Below the pieces are notes generated by a model. The model searched no databases. It saw only the letters and a list, made by a program, of their open reading frames with translations, and was not told the DNA's origin. Below, piece by piece: positions 47,398-59,260 of a stretch of DNA of 64,000 bases (within the stretch, counting starts at the first letter, position 1; each line of letters starts with the position of its first letter). The stretch lies in the NCBI GenBank assembly GCA_003024785.1, contig PUQB01000103.1, positions 186,001 through 250,000 of the forward strand, read 5' to 3'. This stretch comes from Selaginella tamariscina. Lineage: Eukaryota > Streptophyta > Lycopodiopsida > Selaginellales > Selaginellaceae. A program made the position numbers and the translations under genes.

Positions 47398-48233
47398 GGC
47401 CCACTTTCCACTAGCGGGTGGTTATTTGGCCGGTGGTAAATTAAAATAATGCCACGTCATTAATTATTACTACCACTGTGCTTTTCCATTAGAGTGGTTA
47501 ATTGAATTAAAAAATAAACTAGTAGTGCACAATTTTTATTTAATCAATTATTATAAACATATATATATTATATATACATATGTAATAAATGTGCACCTAC
47601 TCAGTATTTTTAATTAAAAAAATATATTAAAACTCTAACTTTTCATTGTTATTTTTTTATATAGAATCATTAATTATAATTTACTAATGTCTTTCTATAT
47701 GTATGTGTATAACAATGTATACACACATATACACACAACACACACATATATATATATATATATTACACAAACATGTGAGTGTGTTGAGAGAAAGAAAGAT
47801 CTACAATAACTTATGTTCTTTCTACAAAATAAGTATATCAACTAATGTGTCTATATATATATATATAATATTCTTACATGTAAATGAGTGATATTTTGCT
47901 AAATCTCATTTGTTTTTTATTTTAAAGTTCTAATTTATTTGTTTTTTCATTGATTTTTTTAAAAGCTAAAAAAAAGTAAAACCTAATTTCATTAATCTTG
48001 ATACACGTGTCATTCAATTATGCCTGGTAGCCATACAACCGGGCAAAATTGCCCGGTTATTAAACTATCACCGAAAAAACCATGTAGGCGCCACATAGGT
48101 GCCACGTAAGTGCCATGTAAATTATAAATTATAAATAACCAGCAAGTGGAGAACCAAACCCATGGTAGAATAAATAATTTCTTTTATTTTAATTGGTTGA
48201 GGCAATTAACCACCCGCTAGTGGAAAGTGGGCC
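47398..48233. mobile_element. PIF/Harbinger-like non-autonomous DNA element (836 bp)
   Basis: Perfect 27-bp terminal inverted repeats: ggcccactttccactagcgg plus gtggtta at 47398-47424, with its reverse complement ending at 48233. A direct taa lies immediately outside each end (47395-47397 and 48234-48236), the TWA target duplication typical of PIF/Harbinger. The interior is AT-rich, encodes no transposase and contains an internal palindrome (aaccgggcaaaattgcccggtt near 48038-48060). Good end conservation suggests a fairly recent, Tourist-like insertion mobilised in trans. Confidence 0.85.
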
Positions 48234-48731
48234 TAAAGTTAAAACCAACAATAATGAATTCATTATAACATTAACATTATTATATTATTTTAATTTTAAA
48301 ATATTTATAGATTTTAGTATGCAATAAGATTTTATTTGAAGATGAAAACCTCACATCTAATTTTAGAATTAGAATTAAAATATTTTAATTTCTAATTATA
48401 AATTTAATTTAAAATCATTGTAATGTAATTTTAATATAATGTTAAAATTAAACTACATAACATACGGTTAATTTATTTTTGCAGGTGCATCTTAAACTTA
48501 AAAAGATCATAATTTTCTTTTAAAATTTAGTATTATCTTTGATATGTGGCAGATTTGAATTGTTAAAGGACACATTAGGCACATTTTGTGAGGACATAGT
48601 AACTGATAATGTGTAGAATCCATTAGTTACAGTAAATACATAAAACAAGTCTGTTCAGAACCCCACTCCACGCGTAAAACAAGATGCGTTTTTCAATAGC
48701 TCTATGTACAATTACAGTGTTAACGAAAAGG
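48234..48731. other. No gene recognised (AT-rich)
   Basis: No supported frame; likely 3' flank of the short ORF on the minus strand. Confidence 0.5.
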
Positions 48732-48890
48732 TTAAAGAGATGAAACTAGGTTACGGGAAATAACACCCCCGTGGCAATATCTTAACTCTTCGTTGGTCTG
48801 TCCATTTGAAATAACGTTACCCAAAGAATCTGAGTCTGAACTCTTAACTCTTAAGAATGGAGTTTCATGTGTTCCTGGTGCAAATCCCAT
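48732..48890 (-). CDS. Short ORF (52 aa) with coding-like composition, possible terminal exon
   Basis: Reads MGFAPGTHETPFLRVKSSD, then SDSLGNVISNGQTNEELRYC and ends ISRNLVSSL. The composition (balanced, Ser/Asp/Asn-rich, no low complexity) differs from the surrounding AT-rich translations. Codon use is balanced. It may be the last exon of a minus-strand gene whose earlier exons lie to the right; no clear acceptor was found just upstream. The product is not recognised. Confidence 0.3.
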   Translation of the reverse strand: MGFAPGTHETPFLRVKSSDSDSLGNVISNGQTNEELRYCHGGVISRNLVSSL

Positions 48891-49697
48891 ATCATATTTT
48901 AACAGACATAATACAACTTAAACAAGGCTTGTAGGTCGTAGACTAGGAGTAAAGTGATAAGTATGCCATAATATATTGATAAGAAAATATTTTGAAACAT
49001 GTTACAAGGAAGTTTAAGAGCACAAGAAACTGCTGTAGACTACATATTCGTTGTCATGCAACTATTTGAGCATGCAACTCACTGTGCAAAACTATGGTAA
49101 ACAAGACCATTGTTTGCAACATAACTCTCTCTCTAGCCCAATTGTGCATTATTTTTCTTTCAGGATATACAGACTGTTTCACTACCGCATCTGTTTGACT
49201 AGTTTTCTAGTTTATTTCGAATGAAAGGAAATGATATTGGAGAGAGAGATAGCATTGCGATGTAACTTATGACAGAACTATTAAAATATAAGTTATATGA
49301 GGAAATAAAACATATTAATTAAAGTACGCAGAAAAATAGCATTGTCTTATTCCTATCTAGGAGAGATGAAAAGTTCATTACTACCATATACATATTATAT
49401 TAAACAAAACTTTATGCTGATATGTTCAGCATATACAGTACATACCTTTTAGAGTATCAAAAGACAATTCCAGTTAGTAGCATTCCGAGAAGTCCTAATT
49501 AAACCTCATTCCTTGTCATTTCACCAGCGTGATCCAGTTGTATATGTGTCTGCAAAACATATGTACTCTGTGTGTGCGCGGAGAGGGAGAGTATAGTACG
49601 TACTATGTGATCTGTTATAGAAACACGTACTGAGATATAAATCACAGATTTTAGAACATAGATATATGTGTAACATACCTCCTGACTCGGTTGTTGT
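48891..49697. other. No gene assigned; 3' side of the unknown minus-strand gene
   Basis: AT-rich. On the minus strand a second frame stays open past the stop at 49698 to a GTATGT donor-like site near 49680, so an alternative 3' exon cannot be excluded. No other support. Confidence 0.4.
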
Positions 49698-50619
49698 TTA
49701 TCTCCTTCTGTGTTTTCTAGTTCCGCTTTCAAGCTGCTGCGTTGGTTTCTCCTTGCTATCTTCGTTGTTATCTTGAACTTTCGACCAGAACAAAGGATCC
49801 TTTCGCCACCAGTGCGGTAGCTCAAGCTGTGGATCCTCAAACTTCATCATTTCTCCACTGAGCTTTTTAGCTACCTTCTCTTCTAGTGGCTTCATACAGT
49901 CTTCGTTTTCAATAGACTCCCAACACCCAGCTGCATAAATGTTCTTATGAGCACCACACGTGATAAACTTCAAACCTGGATGTTTCTTCATTAGAAGGGT
50001 TCCGTCTTCCTCACAAAAATAACACATTCGTTTCGTCACGATCACTGGAACTTCTATGATATCTTCTCGAGCAATCAAATCATGATGGTAATTGATTGCA
50101 TATTCGTAGATCTGCACCTGAAATATATATGAAAAGTTGGTTATTAAGATATAAATTAGTACAGATAAATATATATAGGTAAGATTTCTTTTCAACTTTC
50201 CACTTAAAGTAAATAAAATACTTATGTTAAGATATTATGTCATAAGTTATTAACATATCTTACGTGTGTATCTCACCTCTACATGTTTGACATAGTTTTT
50301 GTGTGGGCAGAGCTGTTGGCAAAGCTTTAAGACAAACGATTCCTTGTACTTCTCTGTTCTATGTTCGTAACTGTCGACTACTGCATTGATCTCGCGTTCG
50401 TTAAACAAACTGTAGTGGTCCGGAATCTTCAAACTCAATCCTTATGTCCTCAAGGTAAGGTCTTTCACAAGGGCTAATATATGAGAAGCTTGTTTTACGC
50501 AAAACATATAGAGCTTCTCAAACTTTAGTGAAGCAGTCTTCTTTTTTAGCTTGGTTCTCTCTCATCCTCTGTGTGAACTCTACGATCCTTGATACAACCT
50601 ATAAAGCAACTCTCTCTCT

Positions 50620-50654
<35 letters not shown>

Positions 50655-51412
50655 TGCACACACAATATGTTGAAAACCATACATTTATGAAGTTATACCA
50701 AAGTATACAATTGTGTCTAAATATCTCCAGACAATGTATTAGACAGACATATGCATCGACACACATATGTCTGTGTCGTAAAAGTTCTATGTAACGCTTA
50801 TATTTTCTTTATATGCACCCGAGTACACAAATCCATATGTCGCGCTAGATCTGCTTAAACTTCTATATATCACGCCTATCAACCATGCACACAAAAAATG
50901 GAAATGTAGGCATCAAGACACTCACTTAACATACTCAGTGACTGTTTTTTATATGTATTTATGTGGTCTTAAATTTACATGCACAAATGTGTATAACATA
51001 CCTCAGGAGTAATGGCGTCATTGCGTTCTAGAGGTGTCTGACCGAATATCTTCTTAAAACGACCTGCTGAATCCTGAGTGAAAATAGTTTCTATTAATCT
51101 CACGAACTGGAACCTCATTGCTTTCAGAAACAGGGTCTTCAGATGCTCGTATTCCTTAGCTTGTACAGCTTTCCATATTTCCTCAATCAGATTTCTTTCA
51201 TCCTGGAACCGTAGCCATCATTAGTGAAAAAACTATTGTATTATCAAATTTTGAAATGCCCAGCTGCATATTCTCATCGCACTCGAAGAAATAACTCAAG
51301 AGGCACAGAAAGTTCCAGATTTCGTTCTTATTGAGATTCTCATTGTCATGCCTTTGGCAGGATGTTTTACCTCTCGCGCGGCGATCTCGGCCACTATCCT
51401 GTTCCGCGTCAT
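49698..51412 (-). CDS. Unrecognised multi-exon plant protein
   Basis: Proposed exons on the minus strand: 51412-51371 (MTRNRIVAEIAARE), 51202-51002 (DERNLIEEIWKAVQAKEYEH...NDAITPE), 50598 to about 50524 (VVSRIVEFTQRMRENQAK), about 50428-50277 (IPDHYSLFNEREINAVVDSY...KHVE) and 50117-49698 (VQIYEYAINYHHDLIARE... to a stop). Each junction with a clear GT-AG pair is phase 0, which supports the model. The last exon has a Cys/His group (CYFCEEDG...TCGAHKN) that could bind zinc, then WWRKDPLFW and a charged tail. Between exons 3 and 4 the sequence also reads like protein with a TGA inside, so that junction is uncertain and the gene might be damaged. Total about 290-300 residues. Function unknown. 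Confidence 0.55.
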
Positions 51413-51689
51413 CCCATACAGAGCCCTAGGGTTCGAGGGGCTAGGGTTAGGGCTATTAATAATCAGAATTAAACTAAGTTAAAAGTTAATTAAGATTTAA
51501 TTTACTTGTTTTAACCCTAACTTAAGAATTTATTAAATATTTTATTAAAATCTTTCTTATTAAGTATTTTATCATTTTTAAAAGATTTATATGTTATTGG
51601 AGATTAAATCACAAATAAAAACTTATTAAGTTAACAAAAAGATTCTATATTAACAACAATTATTCTAGGGCTAGGGTTAGGGTTTGCTG
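51413..51689. promoter_or_regulatory. Bidirectional intergenic region with telo-box-like motifs
   Basis: 277 bp separate the start codons of the head-to-head pair. ctagggttagggc near 51442-51454 and ctagggttagggttt at 51671-51685 contain TTAGGG telo-box cores, one near each gene start. The middle is AT-rich with TTAA runs. This looks like a shared or back-to-back promoter. Confidence 0.5.
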
Positions 51690-53116
51690 ATGATTAAGGA
51701 ACAGGGGCGCACCTCGAGCGGCCATCGGTATGTGGCCGTGCTTCCCGAAGGCGGGACGATTTTCCGGCATATGTATGAAATCAAGGAAAAGGATGGCACT
51801 CTGCTCCTGGCGTATCATTCCACCTACGACAAAAGTAAGTTTATTCATATATTGCATATTTTGTTAAACTAGAACGCAATCAGTTATTGGACTCTTGGTG
51901 GCACGATTGGACAATCTCTTGAACTATGTCATCGAGAGTGAAGAATTCGCCAAGAAAGACTTCAAAGCAAGTCTTTGTAAAGCGTTCAATAGGTGTGTAT
52001 ATATGTTTTTATCATTTAGTAGCATTCTAAAATCTCTCTTTTACAGAATGGATGGGGAGCTGCAACCGTTGTTACAGAAAATGAATCTGGACCCGTCTGA
52101 GGTAGGTTTCAAACTAGACGACTACATGCGTTTGTGAGATCTGACATGTTTGTGCAGGAGCATTTGTGGAGAACCTGCTACAACTCTGTTGTGGTGATTA
52201 TAAACAAGGACGTTGTTTGTGTGGCTGGAGTTAACTACGTCCACGTAGTGCTTGCAAACGCGAATGGTGAAGGACGTGTCTCACGTCTCGAGAGCACAAT
52301 TATCTAGCAAAAGTTGGTAAAGCCAAGGACCTTGCCGTCGTCGTAACGAGGAAGGCATTGTATGGCTATGGTCTTACAGAGAAGAATATGAGAACAAAAG
52401 TTTACTGAGTTCGGATGATCTTTTCTTTATAACCAGGTATGTTTGTTTCATATTCCTAACAACAATGTCTGCAAACGTTTCATCTGTGTACAGATACATC
52501 TGGCCGGCAAGTCCCCATACGAGTTTCTCTTAATTGGCAACGATACTATCTGGTAAGATCACCATATACAAGATGAAGAGTCAGAGTTGTATAACTGATT
52601 CTTTCTGTTTGTCAGGGAGTCTTTTCATCGTGCAAATGAGGTTGTGCAAGTTGCCGAATCCTGGATGCATCACCTGGTGAGTAACATGTGTGGTGTGTGC
52701 ATTGTATTATAGAGTATATTACAGGGCGGGGCAGACGGATTGTTTTTCATGATGACACGGTCGGGAGGGATCCTCTCCGACCCCTTTGCTATGTACTTGC
52801 AGCTAAATTGCGGGCATGCTGGTGTCAAGAGGGAAAGAGCGACGGAATATGCATATGAAACAACCAAGAATCCACCTGGGATTGGTAATGTCCGTCGTGC
52901 TCAGCCACAGACATATTCTGTAGCAAGACAGGCACTTGTGGAAGAAGCGGTTCTTCAGGCTCCGCTTGACACGCTGGATGACTCAGTATCATCGTGCTCC
53001 TTTGAAGGTGGTGGTGAAAATGGATCCTGAGATTCTCTAAGAATCTACAACAAAGTGAATCTGATTCCGAGAGTGGCCCAGAGCCTCGTGCATCGGACGA
53101 CGAGTTTGATTGGTGA
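51690..53116 (+). pseudogene. PP2C-like gene without metal-binding motifs, probably a pseudogene
   Basis: Exons with matching phases: 51690-51834, 51884-51992, 52047-52101, from 52158, 52494-52552, 52616-52676 and from 52725. The order follows the protein phosphatase 2C fold: a helix block (VARLDNLLNYVIESEEF, LCKAFNRMDGELQPLL), a beta block (NSVVVIINKDVVCVAGVNYV), LAVVVTRKALYGYG where PP2C has LAVSRALGD, EFLLIGNDTIWESF where PP2C has EFLILASDGLWDV, and a final TLDDS. The family's DGHGG, GDSR and SDGLWD metal or active-site motifs are replaced (STYDK, GVNYVH, NDTIWE). A TAG at 52305 and at least two frame changes (near 52320 and 52995) interrupt it. An acidic tail (SESDSESGPEPRASDDEFDW) ends at 53116. 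PP2C assignment is inference from pattern order. Confidence 0.5.
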
Positions 53117-53632
53117 ACTAGTTTCAGTGTATTTTTATATATATTATATTGGAATCAAGAATAGCTTTTAGACCCAAGCTACACAATGGTGTTTTTCTAC
53201 ATACATGCACGACAATGGAGTAAATCTCAATGCGAAACTAAACCTCCACCAGTGTAGTTCCTTCAGCCCTCCAGTGCAGTGATTCCACGTGGCATTGAGT
53301 GAGCAGGCATACGCAGCAAACATTGTAATGGCATCCCAACATTACACAGAAAAAACTTTATTGTCACAAACCACCACGAGAATACGATCGAATATTTAAG
53401 AATATTTTATGTTATATATACACATATGATATCATATATGGGCTAGAACACCACGCTCTTAACGACGTCGTTAATTACCATGGGCTATTCTACTATTTGA
53501 CCAAATGCTTAGTCACCCGGAGCATATTCTCTACCTAGATTTTGGTGCTGTGTGTAGCTTCTGCTTCCATATTAAATATATACATGAGATAACTGCGCAT
53601 TTCGCCTTTAGACATGTCACACTTTGTACTAA
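53117..53632. other. No gene recognised
   Basis: Downstream flank of the PP2C-like gene; no supported frame. A short palindromic AT tract lies near 53390-53440. Confidence 0.6.
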
Positions 53633-53874
53633 GGGTCGTTTTGCACCACACTTAGCAGTCAAACCCTTAAGCATAACCTTCGTTAATGCAGCCGGAAATA
53701 TATATATTACTATGCTGGAAATATGTAATAATAAAATTAAGGGACGCTAAGGGAGGGGAAGGGGTCATTTAGCGTCCCTTGACTTACCGTCCGACATTAT
53801 TTATTATATATTCTGGCTGCATTAATTAAGGCCATGTTTAAGGGTTTGACTGCTAAGTGTGGTGCGAAACGACC
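53633..53874. mobile_element. Harbinger-like MITE with long inverted ends (242 bp)
   Basis: The left end gggtcgttttgcaccacact and its continuation (agcagtcaaaccctta) are mirrored by the right end (taagggtttgactgct...gtggtgcgaaacgacc) for about 60 bp with few mismatches. TAA precedes and TTA follows, compatible with a TWA target site. The centre has a second palindrome, gggacgctaa...ttagcgtccc (53741-53778). The whole element can fold into one long hairpin. Confidence 0.8.
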
Positions 53875-55130
53875 TTAAGATATGTAAGATTAGGCAGAGT
53901 AAGTCAGAGCAGACGATGGAACACATCAAAGAGGTATATATGAAATTCACACAACTACTATAAGAATGCTCTTTTTCAATGTATATATTTCGTCCAGATA
54001 CAACACTTGCACCCATATAATTATGTGTTTTAATGCTATTCAATTCCTAGCTCATTTATGCTATTGATTCTTTTTTGCCCACACGTGGAATATGTCTTAA
54101 CACAGATTTACCATTCCTATCTGTTTAAAGAGGAACATTGTGATACTCTCTTAAATTTCGATATGAATCTAAGTTCTTTACTATAAAGATCAAATGTTGA
54201 ATATTGTTGTAACGATTGTAAATAGAACTTGTCTAAATTAAACATGTTAGGATTAGGGAAAGTGTTTAATTTAGAGAGGGCTCTAAATAAGGAAAAGCAA
54301 AATACAGTAGTATACTATATTGTTGGACTATGATTTTTGTTTAATTTAGAAAAGGTTTTAATTATATATATTTAATTAACAGGTTCTATTGTATAAGTAA
54401 AAACACACTTGCTTACCATTTTTACCAATATCAACATTTCTTTTAGACTAATGAATCTCCCTCTAGACTTACACTATAAAAGTTCTTTTTAAGCATTACA
54501 ATTCAAGTTCATCATGGAATATTTACGAGTCTCACCATCATTTGTGTTTAGAATCAATCATCAAATATTCTTAAATCAATATAATAGTCCATTGGGTTCT
54601 TAGACTTAACTACAATTTAAAATTATTTAACATGTATTACTTTTAAATCTTATGTTTAAATTGTTTAGTGTATATTTCATCTTTAATGTGTTATTACTTA
54701 AGTTTTAATTTCTCCCTTGAGAAAAAACTACTTAGTGCATGTGATTTTTTCTTATTTTTAAATAGATATAGGTTTCAATGTTATACAACTTAAGTAATTT
54801 ATAATTTCCCTTCAAATTTAAAAGCTTAAATGGCTTAAATTTATTAAGATTACATACATTTTTTTTTGACAAGAACTCTAAATAAAAAAAACATGACTTT
54901 AAATCATGTCTCAAATTTTTCTTATGAATTTGATCTTGATTTATTTTACATTGGGATGGTTGTTATTATGTATAGCGTTAAGCCTTAAGCATCAACATTA
55001 TGTCTCATAACTAGGTGTGTTTTGGCACACTTGACTAGGGAGTAGCAACACATCTTGAAGTTCGTTTAAGACTTCTATTATGACTTCGTTTAAAACTTCT
55101 ATTATGACTTCCATTAAAAGTGTATTTGGC
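53875..55130. other. No gene recognised (AT-rich)
   Basis: No supported frame. A short piece near 55010-55040 (gtgtgttttggcacacttga) recurs at 13700-13725. Confidence 0.6.
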
Positions 55131-55139
55131 TTAGGCAGC

Positions 55140-55430
55140 TACTTAATGATATTAAATACCAACAATCAACAACAACAACAACAACGATTTTATGTGACAA
55201 TCAAGGAGCTATTGCACTAACCAGAAAACCCTAGGTTTTATGGTAGGACAAAGCATATTCAAGTTCAGTTTCATTTCATATGTGAACATGTTAATTTTTG
55301 TGTCTTGCAACTAGTGCATTGTGAAAAGAGGAGCACGTGGTAGATATATTTACAAAGCATTACCCCATCTTTATTTCATAGACATGTTAGAACTCTTGGG
55401 ATACTTTAGCTAGAGTCATAAGGATTTTTC
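55140..55430 (+). mobile_element. Ty1/copia fossil, RNase H end
   Basis: The plus strand reads as the C-terminal part of copia RNase H across more than one frame: CDNQGAIALTRKP, RTKHIQVQFHFICEHV and VDIFTK, the family blocks CDNxxAIxLxxNP, RTKHIDIRYHFIRE and xADIxTKxLP. Old, truncated, with a few interruptions. The rest of the element is not adjacent. Confidence 0.7.
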
Positions 55431-56514
55431 ATTATAGACATGGATTGAAAAAAAAGAGATTTGCCTTGTATGACATGAGATGTCCGATGTGGAGCATGGT
55501 GACATGGATTAAGCAACTTGTGGTGTTTCTGTTGAAAGAAAATTGAAAATGTACAAACAACTTATTAATGTATATAATCAGCTTGTATATGATGTTTTAA
55601 TACATAGAAGTTTTAAGTGATATATTTCTCAACATCAAGGTTTTGGCGCAAGCCATTCACATGGTGTAGTTTTCCTCTATCTATATACACATTTTTGCCA
55701 AGTTTAGATTTCTTGGGCTTTTTCGCTCTTCCCATCTTCATGTCTCTTGGAATTGACATTGTTTTTACGTATGTATTTGGCAAGTAATTATTTTATATAA
55801 TCAATTTTAATGTGGACCGTCATATCGTTAGGAACCTCATGGGCATAGCAATGGACACTCCTCCATGCAAACATTGTTAAAAAGGCATGGATGTTATGTC
55901 CATTGGCTAGTGCGAGCAAGGTAACAGTAATATTTCTTTCACACTTGACGACCAAAAGAAATACTAAGATTCTAAAGGTTGTCATTTAAATTTGTTGGTT
56001 CAAGGGTAGCAAGTCATATAGTTGTAAGGCTTCATGACTAATGAGGTTGAGAAGGTTCATTGGAGTAACTTGAGGTGAATAAGTATTAGCTAGCTAAGCA
56101 CTTGCAAAGAGAAACTCAAAGAAGATAAAGTGGGTTAGATAATGTTGAATTAGTATAGAAGATTGCTCTCGCTTCCTTAAGATATGGAAGAGGTGAGATT
56201 GTGTTCGAGGTTCTAAGTCTTAGAGCATTGCTAGATGGGGACCAACAAGCCATGGGAAGTCTATAGGGAAGTAAAATGACACTAATTGAGATGACATTGC
56301 AAAACAACAAATGCATGAACATCAATGTAAGATGGTTCAGCTTGAAGTTATCTTAGGCAAAATTGAGATTTTGCCAACCCAAAAGAGCATAGGAGAAGAC
56401 ATGTCTAAAGGCCACAAGATTAATAAGGAAAGAACTAATGAGTTGCAAGATTGGTGAAAAGAAAATGACAACTCATCACTTATATATACAAAGGAAGATG
56501 TGAACTAACCATGT
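55431..56514. other. No gene recognised
   Basis: Probably the 3' side of the copia fossil. Some sequence is less AT-rich (56000-56300) but gives no recognisable protein. Confidence 0.5.
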
Positions 56515-56870
56515 CAAAGTTTTTACAATGATTACTTTTTACTTTGGAAGTTGATTGTTGTTATTTATTAAATTATGTTAATAAGTCTTAGGTATAGAAA
56601 CATGTTTATTTAATGCACTTGAGTATTCTAGTGATGATTTGACTGAGTGTTTTTAGATATTTATAAGAAATTTTAGGCGAAGGTAGCACTTCTATTTAAA
56701 AAACTTTCTCCTTATTTTCTGTGTTCTAGTTAGGTTCTTGATTGATTTTGGTGAGTTCACCATGTCGAATATGGCTAGGGTTGCCCTAAATCCCTTGCCC
56801 TGAACCCCTCGAGTTAAGGTTTAAGGGTCAATGGGTTGTTAGGTTAAACTCACTAAATAATATTTGGTCG
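56515..56870 (+). repeat. Family D LTR fragment
   Basis: Collinear, diverged copy of 12655-13000. Shared landmarks include tttactttgga, ttaatgcactt(g/t)g, aaattttaggcgaag and agggttt/taagggtcaatgg. The 3' part of the unit is absent here. Confidence 0.7.
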
Positions 56871-57150
56871 TTTAGGGACTCTACAGGCCAAATGTTGTGG
56901 TTCTATGAAGTCTCGGTGGTCGCAAGGACGTTGTGGTAGCATTCAGTCCCAGGGATCCGCCTCGGCGAGCCGAACTTACCTCGGGGGCATTGGAAGGTGT
57001 TGAGATGGCCTTTACCCAAACGCCGCGAGGGTTCGTGTACAAGTGAGGAGAAGTTCTCCTAGGCCCAGTGGTTCCACTTCCTGACTGTATGTCGTCGAAC
57101 TAAGAGCGAGGCAAGAGGAGAGTAACCGGAGAAGGTGGTGGACAGAAGGA
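56871..57150. other. GC-rich segment of unknown origin
   Basis: Composition rises sharply (ccgcctcggcgagccgaac, aacgccgcgagggttcg). No frame, RNA or repeat is recognised. It directly follows the family D fragment. Confidence 0.4.
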
Positions 57151-58319
57151 GTAAATATATTGCATGTCGAGTACAAAGCTACCTAAGATCAAAGTTTCAA
57201 TGTGCATCTCTTAAAGGCAAACACTAATTGCTTCACCAATTGTAACACTAATGAAATAAAGTGAATTCAATTCGTACATATCCTAAGAGAGTGGAGCCAA
57301 AATCTCATGGGAGAAATGATAGGCATCTACCTAGATAGAGACCCCCGCATCAAAACTTTGAACATCCATATGGTTGGATAGGCCATGTTGAGTACCAATG
57401 GGGTAACATTAAGACATACCTTGGCCATAGCCTGGGAAGCATGTCAGGAAGAACTCCATATATGGTTGGATAGGCCATGTTGAATACTAATGGGGTAACA
57501 CTAGAACATATTACCTTGGCCATAGCCTAGGAAGCATGTTAAAAAGAACTTCATATATAGAGTGGAAAGAGTTAGCAAAAAACAATTACAATATAGCAAT
57601 AATTGTCGTCACCTCACCCTTTACTATGACTCAAATTGAACAAGGATACTCAAACTTGATGGTAATTACACAACATAACACATGTAAAGAAGCCATTATA
57701 CCTTTATATATACATGAATAACACACACGCGTACACACATTATATTGAAGTCTTTGTTTACATATTTGTGTGTTCTATATTGAGTTTTAAAATATTTAAA
57801 CTAATAGAAAAAATTTAAAATAGAAGCTCGTTCCATTCCACCAATGCATATATTTCCATACATAAGTAAAACAACACCTCTCTCCCTTAAGAATATACAT
57901 TTTGTAGGACGATAGGTGCATACTGCCAATACAGACAATTCGAGTTTGCACTACACATGTTCTACAAGATGCAAGAGAATGAAGTGGTACCTACAAAGGT
58001 TAGGTATGTAACAAATCCTCAATGCGTGTGTGTACCCCGAGTCTTTAGAGCATGGCATGGAAATTCACCTTTAGATTCTGAAGAGGGGCCTTGAGTTAGA
58101 TATCTTCATTGGACTGTTCTTGTTAACATGTATAAGAAATTGGAATGACAAAGACATAGTCGTTTCAACGGCCTTGATGAAAGCCCATTTGCATGTAGAG
58201 GGGCTAAAAAGAAAGAAATAAATATTAAAACACACCAATCTAAAACACACAAATCCACGCATTTTACTCATTCGTAAGAGTTTTGTCTCGCCATCTTCGA
58301 ACTCCTATTTTGAAAATTT
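57151..58319. other. No gene recognised; one local duplication
   Basis: AT-rich apart from a duplication of about 92 bp at 57365-57556 listed separately. Confidence 0.5.
57365..57556. repeat. Tandem duplication of about 92 bp
   Basis: The sequence tggttggataggccatgttg, continuing through ccttggccatagcc to gaagcatgt, occurs twice in direct orientation, starting near 57371 and 57463, with small differences. Confidence 0.85.
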
Positions 58320-59260
58320 ATCCTCCCCAAGAACCTCTTCTTCTTATATATCTTCTTCTTCTTCTTCGGTAAGTCATGCACTAACATCATCGACAACAAC
58401 ACCAATGCCATACATAGCTGCAAACTCCTCAAACTCTTCTAGTCTCTCCTTCATGTTAAGAAGACATTGCCATTGTGTTTCTAGTTTCAGGTTGTCGATG
58501 TCAACCTCCAAGCAAAATCCGTCCTCTTTTTCACTCTGTCCACCAGCATCATGTTGCTCTGAATGGACACTTGCTTAATTGTATTGCCAACTAACTATTT
58601 CTTCCTCCTCCCTGTTTGAATAAAGCTCCACACAAACCAATTCCTTTCAGCAACTATTGCAGAAAATGGCTAGCTAAGCACACAATTGCTAATCTTTGTA
58701 GCTCAAGAACTTCAAAACCAAAAGTCTCCCACCATGTCACACCTTTCAAGCGCATATTATGTTGTTTAGTGGAGCTTCTCTACATCACTGCAATTGCCCC
58801 ACAACGATATTCAATCATTTGTAAAATTTGTCAATGGTGTATTTATCCACATAATCAAGCCAACCTTGCATAGCCTTAGCATCAGAACTTCCATCATAGG
58901 GAGCATTGTGTTGTGATGACAATGACTTGAGTTAAACATGATGTCATAGAGAGGGAGTATTGCATTGTGATAACAATGACTTGAGTAAGCATGATGCCAT
59001 AGGGAGGGAGCATTGCACTATGATGACAATGACTTGAGTAGAGAGAGAAGCAATTGGTGGAGTAGAGAGTTTGTAATTTAATCCTTCCACATGTGAGAAT
59101 TTACGAGCTGCTTTAAATTTGATCCATGTATCGCCTAAACCTAATTTAATCCTATAATAGATCCACATAGCCTTGATAATCTATATGTCTAGTGGAGGAT
59201 CCACTAATACCCATGTGCCATTTTCTATGAGATAAGAATACTCAAGTCTCATACCTTGCA
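58320..59260 (-). mobile_element. hAT transposase fossil, C-terminal dimerisation region
   Basis: On the minus strand near 58640-58750 the sequence reads TWWETFGFEVLELQRLAI followed by LASHF and, in another frame, a KELVC/RNWF block. This matches the hAT dimerisation domain pattern WWexyGxexPxLqxlAixvLsqxxSsSxcERnWs. Further minus-strand coding traces lie at 58400-58520 (ETQWQCLLNMKERLEEFEEF) and 59080-59170. Interrupted by stops and frame changes, so inactive. It may be a second hAT copy, distinct from 15.7-17.3 kb. Confidence 0.6.
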
